DNA of 61,719 bases, taken from the NCBI GenBank assembly GCA_009760855.2, contig WPIO01000387.1, positions 1 to 61,719 of the forward strand, given 5' to 3'. The first letter of the stretch is position 1. Each line of letters opens with the position of its first letter. Origin of the DNA: Cristatella mucedo (Eukaryota > Bryozoa > Phylactolaemata > Cristatellidae). Made by a program: the position numbers and the translations under genes. Shown in pieces: positions 50,801 through 58,900 of the stretch. The notes under the pieces were generated by a model that was not told the origin of the DNA, made no database searches, and saw only the letters and a program-made list of their open reading frames with translations.

Positions 50801-53800
50801 ACCTCCCTAAGCGATGCCCCACCCTCATTACCATTGCTTTGTGCAGGCCATGTCCTAGTTGCCCCTTTCTAATCAAGCAGACACATGACCTGGCTTACCA
50901 TATCCAATAAAAACAATCCCAGCAAAACTTTCATCCGGTCACGCTTAGTCGAGCTGATAACAAGCTTTCCCAGCATACTGTTCGTCGGAAGGAGGAGCTA
51001 CCAGAGATGTAACCTGTTTGCTCGAGGTGCACAGGACAGAATCTTCAGAAATCGGGAAAGAATCAAGCAAAAGCCTCTAACTTATTCGTTCTCAACCGGA
51101 CATGTCTGCCTAAAGGTATCTGCATGCCAACTTTAAATGGCCTTGCTGACCTCACCTCCTAGTATTTTGAGCTTTTTCTAACACACAAGCTGGGTTGTAA
51201 AATGTGAGTGACTTGCCCCTCCCAAGTCGATCTGAATCAAATGCTGTCCATTCTTTTCTGCCCCTGTTTAGGCCTCCTTATTAATCATGCTTCTGTGTGC
51301 TACAGTAGATGCGGGTAATTGTGTTTGTACTTCAGCTTGATAGTCCTCGTGGCATGTTTTTATCTATCTAAAATCCCAGTCTTCTGCTTTTGACCACTTA
51401 CTTAGCTGAGTAGTGCATACTTGACCACTTACTTAGCTGAGTAGTACATACTTTTAGCATTTGGTTAGGGATGCAGGTTATACCTAAAATCCTTGCAAAG
51501 ATATGCTTACACGTGTATTTGTTTCTGTGTACACTTGGTTGTGATTTTTTAAAGATAAATATAATCAGTGTAAATTAATGGCTAGCGTAGCATTGTCTTA
51601 ATCATATTTCCTCATCTGCAATTTTTGTTGTTTCGATTATCATATACCTAGTGTTGATGCACGTTCAGTAGCTAGAGTTGCCAAAGCATTTTGGGATAAG
51701 TTATAATGAAAACCACCATAATCCTTGTGACTATGCAATGGCCTCTGCTCATCATGTGACACGGACTCGTGTTCTGTTGTACCAACGTTATCGTCTGATT
51801 GCTTTATCGAACGCTTGGCGTTTCGTCTGCCCCTAAGCTGCCAACACTCACCTGCCAAATCAAAGCTTGAGGCCATGCAATGGGGAAAACTGTATTATGA
51901 AATGAACTAATCCGAATGAAGTGGCAAGAAAATGTACCCTGCATGGCAACGTTGAATAATAAATTCAGCTATATCCTGACTTGCTGGGAACGACCATCAT
52001 TGTGGTTAGAAACAAATTGTATTTGTGGAGGATGTCCTACAACTTGCATTGTCACCGCAGAGACCGGTAGCGACTTAAAGGGTCGTTCTGATAACAAATG
52101 ACCTTAACATGTGGCTAGAATCCGGAATGATTGATCGTCCACCAACTAAAACTCGAGATACGCACGAAGGTCGGGTGATCAGGAGCTGCTATGCATACTA
52201 TTGGCTTGAAATTGGGCAGTGTCAGTCAACAGCTGTTGGAACCAGTTGCTCATTCTCGGCGAGCAGTTTACTGTTATTAACTTTCAAAGTCTGATTATTT
52301 ATGCCTCATGCCAGACTTGCTATCTGGAAGTGGTGTCTTCCTTGTCGGACCAGATTAAAATGTGTGTAAAGAAAATTATTTAAAAAAAAATGCTAGGCAT
52401 GGTCATCTAGAATGGCATGCACATTTCAAAATGGTCATATGACAGGCCTCTTACAAATGTTTCAAGCTTTTGAGGTTTCTTAAAATGGGATGTAGAAGAT
52501 CCAGGATGTTGGTTCATACTACAGTGTTTCGGGCCAGTGACCTAGCACAATCTGATCAGTAAGATCAAGTCTCTTAACCTTGATGTTTGTTATGGCATTG
52601 TCAAGATTGCTTTCATCGGTACCAACATATATTTAATAGTGACATAGCACTGTTTGCCTCTTCTCAAAATACTAGCTTGTGTATGTTGCTATGCATATTT
52701 TGCCGGTTAAACCATAGTTAAGCCGTGATGGCATACGAGGTAAGGTGGTTGCTTTTCACGACCTTATCCCCGAGGTCGAGGGTTCGAATCCTGTGGTGGG
52801 CAATCCTTTATTGTCCCTGCAAGTGATGGTGATAGCCATAAAGGCTCTTCTGTCGCTATAAACAAGAGGCTGTTAAATCAGCTAGTATTTTTTGTTGCTG
52901 CTGGTTGCCTCTTAATTTTTTGTGGATGACCGTGTGTCCGTTTTATGCAGCATGCACACATACACACGTACTATTATGTATATGCATCTATTTATTACGC
53001 TGGATTGAGTCCTGTATATGCAGGCATGCAGAGATGAGCAGGCACGTGAGCTTGCTTGTGCTGCTGTCTCTTTGTGCTGGCCTTTCTTCAGCTTGTCAGT
53101 CACCAGCTTTTCAGACCGTTCGGCAATGTGGTGCGCTTGCTGAACGCATCCCCTGAATCGTGTGTGCCGAGAGAGGCCGTATGCTTTTGAACTGCTGATC
53201 GGCGACATATTCATGTGCTTCTAGAAGATTTTTGATTTTTTGTACTTGTCTCTTCTCAGCTAGCTGTTGGATGTGCGCCCTAAAAATATTTGGGCAAACT
53301 AAATACTAATTATATTTTTAAAATCTGTGTCCAGCGTGCAGTGTGATTTGTTGCACCTCAGTATTGTTGGCAAGCTTGGGATTCTCACCAACAGGACTTG
53401 CACGAGATAATCAAACAGTCATGCTTTTACTTTTTGCAGGCAGCTACAAAGATGAAGACTCGTCACATGCCCTGTTCTCCGGTCGAGAGCCATGTGGGGT
53501 GGACCATTACTTCTCAGAAGTACATTTGCTGCACCGCAACTCGCATGATGCTGACAAGGCTTGGTTTTTTCCCGACTGTGATCGTGTGATGCTTAATATA
53601 TTGAGGTCAACTTGGCTTTACATCGATTGCAGGCCACTTGGCAGCGTGGCCACCAGCACTTCTATGGCAGAGGCTGTGAATGCACCTGTGGCAGCCAATC
53701 AGCAGCACGGGCATGCACGGCACCCATCTAGACGCCTATTGGAGGAGCATAATTTTGAGTGGCATGTCTACCGGAAATATCATGCACATTGCTTGCAGGG

Positions 53801-55822
53801 TAAAGTATATGATTAAGTCTGTCTGGCTTGACTGATTTAGCTTTTTTAATGCAGATCCTGCATTTTTAGTACGGCCACCCAGTCATCATATGAAGCTTTG
53901 CTTCGATACCAAGGAGTTTCTCTGCTCTTACATTTGTCATCCTCCTTTTTATATCATAGTGGTATGCTACGATTACCTCGTCTCGAGTGCCATCCAATGT
54001 AGTTGCATATTGTTATTATGTCTAATCTAAACGAAATTCAGAATTTAATTGCAAGAAAAACCTTTCGAATGTAAGTTTTTGTTTGCAGGATGTTGAGCTT
54101 GCTTTACTTACCGGCTCTTAGTAGAGCCCTAGATGAGGCCTACCGAATCGTCTATGAACAGAAATAAAGGTTTTAGCTTATGTAACAGCATGGTTTATAT
54201 AACTGCAGGAGATAAGTATTTGCTGGCTATCACTCTCACTTGCAATGGTTGTTGAAGAATTGCCTATAACAGGGCTCCAACCCAGAACCTGAATCTAAAA
54301 AATTCGAGCACCTTGCCCCCTAGCCTAAGAACCAGTAGCCCCCCCCCCCCCAACTCGGGTGTGATTAAGCTGCGTGCCCACCAAAATGGCGATGCTATCA
54401 ATGGTTATTATCAGATCACATGGTTTTCATTGACGTTGGTTTAAGATTACACTTATCAGTTCAGTCATGTTGTTATCGTTAGCATGAGAATATTGCAACA
54501 GAATGTAGTGCCTCTTTATTTGAAACTCCACACGGTCGTGTGGACCAAGGGGTTTGTTGCATTTGGCGTCGAAGGCTGAAGCCCAAACTACTTTCGGTGT
54601 GCAATGTTCTTTCTTAGCTCTTTCCCAAAATAGTGCACTGCAACTGAGTTGCACGTGCACTCACATTCAGATGCACACACCCGGCAAAAGCTGAATGCTG
54701 GTGCTGTGATTATGTGACAAGGCACTTGGTAAAGGCCGCCACGTGGAAAAGCACCTGGAAACCCCTTCCCCCTAGCATCGTGTCTCCTTGTATTGCACGA
54801 CTTGGTCACACCGATGAGCTTGGTTGCTTGCCAGTGAATTGCATGATGCAGTGTCCTGCCCAGCCCTCTTCTCGATGGCACAACTGTGAAGCGATGCCCT
54901 CCTTTGCAGAGCGAAAGAAGCTTGGACCCGGATTGTCTCACGAGATGAACACGCTGTTCCGCTTCTGGTCGTTCTTCTTGGGTCCTCACTTCAACAAGAC
55001 CATGTATGACGAGTTTCGACGTTTGGCCATCGAAGATGCCAAGGCCGGTCATAGGTAGGTCTGCGTCCAAGTGCCGTCGTGCTTCCGTGCCGTCGTGTCA
55101 CTCCTGGCTTAACCGAAAGAAAACTCACAGCCGCCGAGGGGAGTAACGGGCCGCTGTGGCACTTGGCACAACTTTCCGTGCTTTCGGCCGGTGCGGCCCC
55201 GTCCGGCCTTTTGTGCCTCGGACGCGCTGCTTCAGGTGTCAGGTCGCGGCTGCACTTGCTGTGCTGACTGGAGGACGCAGAGGAGCCTGCTGCTGCTAAC
55301 ATGCCGGCTCTTTGTAGATACGGCCTGGAATGCCTGTTTCGGCTCTACAGCTATGGCTTGGAGAAGCACTTCAAACAACAGTGGTTTGCAGACTTTCAGG
55401 CAGAAACGCTGGCCGACTATGAGAGTGGTATATGAGCTAGCTAGCCACGGCCAGCGCATGGCCGTCTTGTGGGATAGGGGCTTGCTGGCGCCAGCGCAAT
55501 GCAATTAAAAGCCTCAGCGATCTACCAAAGAATGTACTTGGGCTAAAAGATCTGGTGCTTTACTTGGGCTGGTCTGTGAGCCGTGATGGCACACTAGGTA
55601 AGGTGGTTGCTTTCACGACGGGACTCGGTCCCGAGGTCATGGGTTCGATTCCTGCGGTGGGGCGATTCTTTATCCCCACTGCAAGCAGTGGTGATAGCCG
55701 CAAGGGCTCTTCTGTCGCTATACAAAAAGAGGCTGTTTAATCAGCTAGGATTTACTTACTTATTTACTAAAGATCTGGCACCGCGAGAGTTGCCGTTTCC
55801 TTGGCGTTTGAGTCACAATTCC

Positions 55823-55911
<89 letters not shown>

Positions 55912-58900
55912 CCCTTTTGGCTGGGCTACCGAAAAAAAGCCACGAGGCCCACTGCAGCTGGCTATGAATATGACTGCAAGGCTAGTTAAAAAGTCCCAGA
56001 AGTTTGACCATCTGTTTCCTTCGCCGAAGGAAACTTGGATGGCTGCCGATGGATACAGAGCAAAGTTCTTATGCTGACCCACAAGGCCCCGGCTTAGCTC
56101 CTTCATATCTAGCTGATCTGCTGTACCAGTTTCAGTCTCTTCGTGCCCTCAGGTCATGTATGTGCGATACATTAGCCATTCCATTTCTCGTCTAAAATAT
56201 CATTGACGTCATAAGCTTTTGCATTGCATGTCCTAGATTGTGGAACACACTTCCACAATTCTTAGGCATTGACAACTACCTTCCTGCTGATGACTATGGC
56301 ACATCCTGTCCACAGTCCTTAGCAGCTACTTCCATGCTGCTACTCACTACCTCACCTGACTCACTCTCACTTTCTCTTTGTTGATTGAGGTGAAGTCTGT
56401 TGGCTACCACATGCATACCGAAAGCTGCTTAGGCTTTGCGGGCTAAACAAAACTCTCTTGCCTAACACCCACATAGTCTTTGTGGCTTTGTGGAGATACA
56501 CACATGCGAGCGCACACACACACGCGCACACACACACAGACGCACACCAGTGGTACTTTGAATTGAATTTAGAATTTCTTATTGGAGCTGTAGTTTACCT
56601 GAAGCCAGAACTTTGTTCACGCTTTACGATCTTCATGCATACTAGACTGCAATAATAATGAAAGTAATACATCTTTGAGACAGCCACCCTAAGAGAACTA
56701 GTTCTGTGGCTAGGCGTTGTACACCTCGTTGTAAGAAAAAGTAATAACCCTGCGGGAATTGGAAGCAAGGTATTATCCTTAGACAAGCCTGCTAAAAACG
56801 AAGACACGGGCCGACGGCTAGTAATACCCCAGAATGGTAACCTGTACCAAATTGTACACAATTGTGCATAACTCATGGGGACAAAGCAACATGACTAGAG
56901 AGATAGCTGTGATGCAAAGATTCGTCCTTAGCTGAGATCTATACTATGCCCAAAGTTATTTTAGATGGTGACAGAAGCCAGCAACAAGTTATAGACTTTA
57001 TGTGCTTAACAACTGAAAGACCCGATTACCGTGGGATTTCAATTCAGTACAAGGATATATAGGCTGGTACAAGAAGGTGAAGCGGCCTGTAGATAATAGG
57101 GTCTTGAAGTCGATTCTATGCTTGATAGGGAGCCAGTCAAGCTCACACTGACATGGTGTGATGTGGCAGCTACGCCCGGTTCGCGACAGACCAGACGAGC
57201 TGTTGAGTTGTGCGCCAGTTTCAAACGATTGAGGGCACATGGCAGATGTACTGAATAAAGAAAATTGCAGTAATCTATATGCTATGTTGCAAGCGCATAA
57301 ACTGTTTTGGCTGTCATACTCTTGTCTGAGCAGGCCCTGGTTTTGGCAACGTTTGTCAGCTGAAAATAGGCTTACTTGACGATTAAGGCACTGTGCTCAT
57401 TCATGACATGTTTTTGAATAGCACGCCCAGATTTGTAGCATACGTCACTGAAGTGATACTAGACAAACCTATCTTGAAGATGAGATCATCCAACTTGAGA
57501 GCAAACTATGCTTGTGCCTACTATGAGGTTGGTCTTATTGTCGTCAATCTTAAGGATCGGTGGCTGCCCAAATGCAAATGTCGAGGCAGGCTGCTGGGGA
57601 GGTAAATTAATTCCGTCCAGAATTGATGCTGAGAAGGGTCAACGGATAGGTAGAGCCTAGTATAGTTAGCAAAGAAAGGAAAGCCAATATCGTGGTTGAC
57701 ACTGATGTTGTCTAGAAGTAGAGTATAGAGAATGCAAAGAGTGGCCTAAGATCGTATCATTAGGTACTCCATAGTCTAAGGGCTTCCAGCCCGACCGACA
57801 GCCAATTACACCCACACTCTGAAGTATCTAACTGAGGTAGGTCCTAACCCGGTTTAGCGCTGTGACAATCATACCTAGGCATTTTGAGAGCTGCTGCTGG
57901 TGGATCGTGTGGTCAAATGCCGCTGATGGGATCTAGGAAAAGACCGGCCCAACGCTGATCAGCATTATGTAGAAAGTAACATCCTTGCAGAGCAATTGGA
58001 TAAGAATGTCAGATGGGATACTGAACGAAAGTGGGTTAGGTTCTTATGATCTTGGGTTGGCTTGTTAACGAGTGGCCTTACAACTGCTATTTTCGGAGAA
58101 GGGACTTGACCGTAACCAGCGATATATTTTTAGTATTCGTTAGTAGCAACAGGTTGTGCACCTCACTAGGAGAATAGTAGAAACGGTCAAGAAGACGAGT
58201 GGTTTTCTTAGCCTGAGACAACTTTGGCATAGAGTTGAATCGAGACAGGCTCGAAGGGGGGGGAAGAGCAGAGGGCAAGGCGACATACCGTATTTGCTCC
58301 TGCTGTCTACAAGCACTGGTACGGCAGGAGGAATGCTGTATCAGCTGCAGCAATCGCTGGCTCACTATAGTCGCAAAGTGATCCGTTGCACACAGCCCGG
58401 GTCTAGATGAACTCTGTATGGTACCCTGTTGCTATTTGCTTTTTTGAGCCGAAATCAGTATTGTGCTTGTTATGCCTAGCTTCTAGTCGAGTCGTCGTGC
58501 ATTTATAGAACTGGCTAATGTTCTGCTGCTGAACCTAGTTACTAGCGATCATCTCGACAGTTCTGCAAACACAGCTGGGTAGCAGACCAAATTAAAAACT
58601 TATCAAATCATTCAAATGTTGCCGACGATATTCATAATCCACCTTACTTGTAGTGGGGACGCTACCTATACCTACCCCACTTTAGTTTGAGTGATATTTA
58701 TAAAAAATAAAGTATAAAATATTGTGGTGGAGCTCTCGACAGGATCATCAAATAGCAACTGACTTCTCCCGTTTGGGTGAGGCAAATATGTCTTTTTTAT
58801 AATGTCAAATACTGTGCTTTTTTTCTCCACGTGTTCCACGATTGTAATGTTTTGGAGAGGGTTGTCTGCCTATTTTTGTAAGTAGTAGATATTTTAGTCT

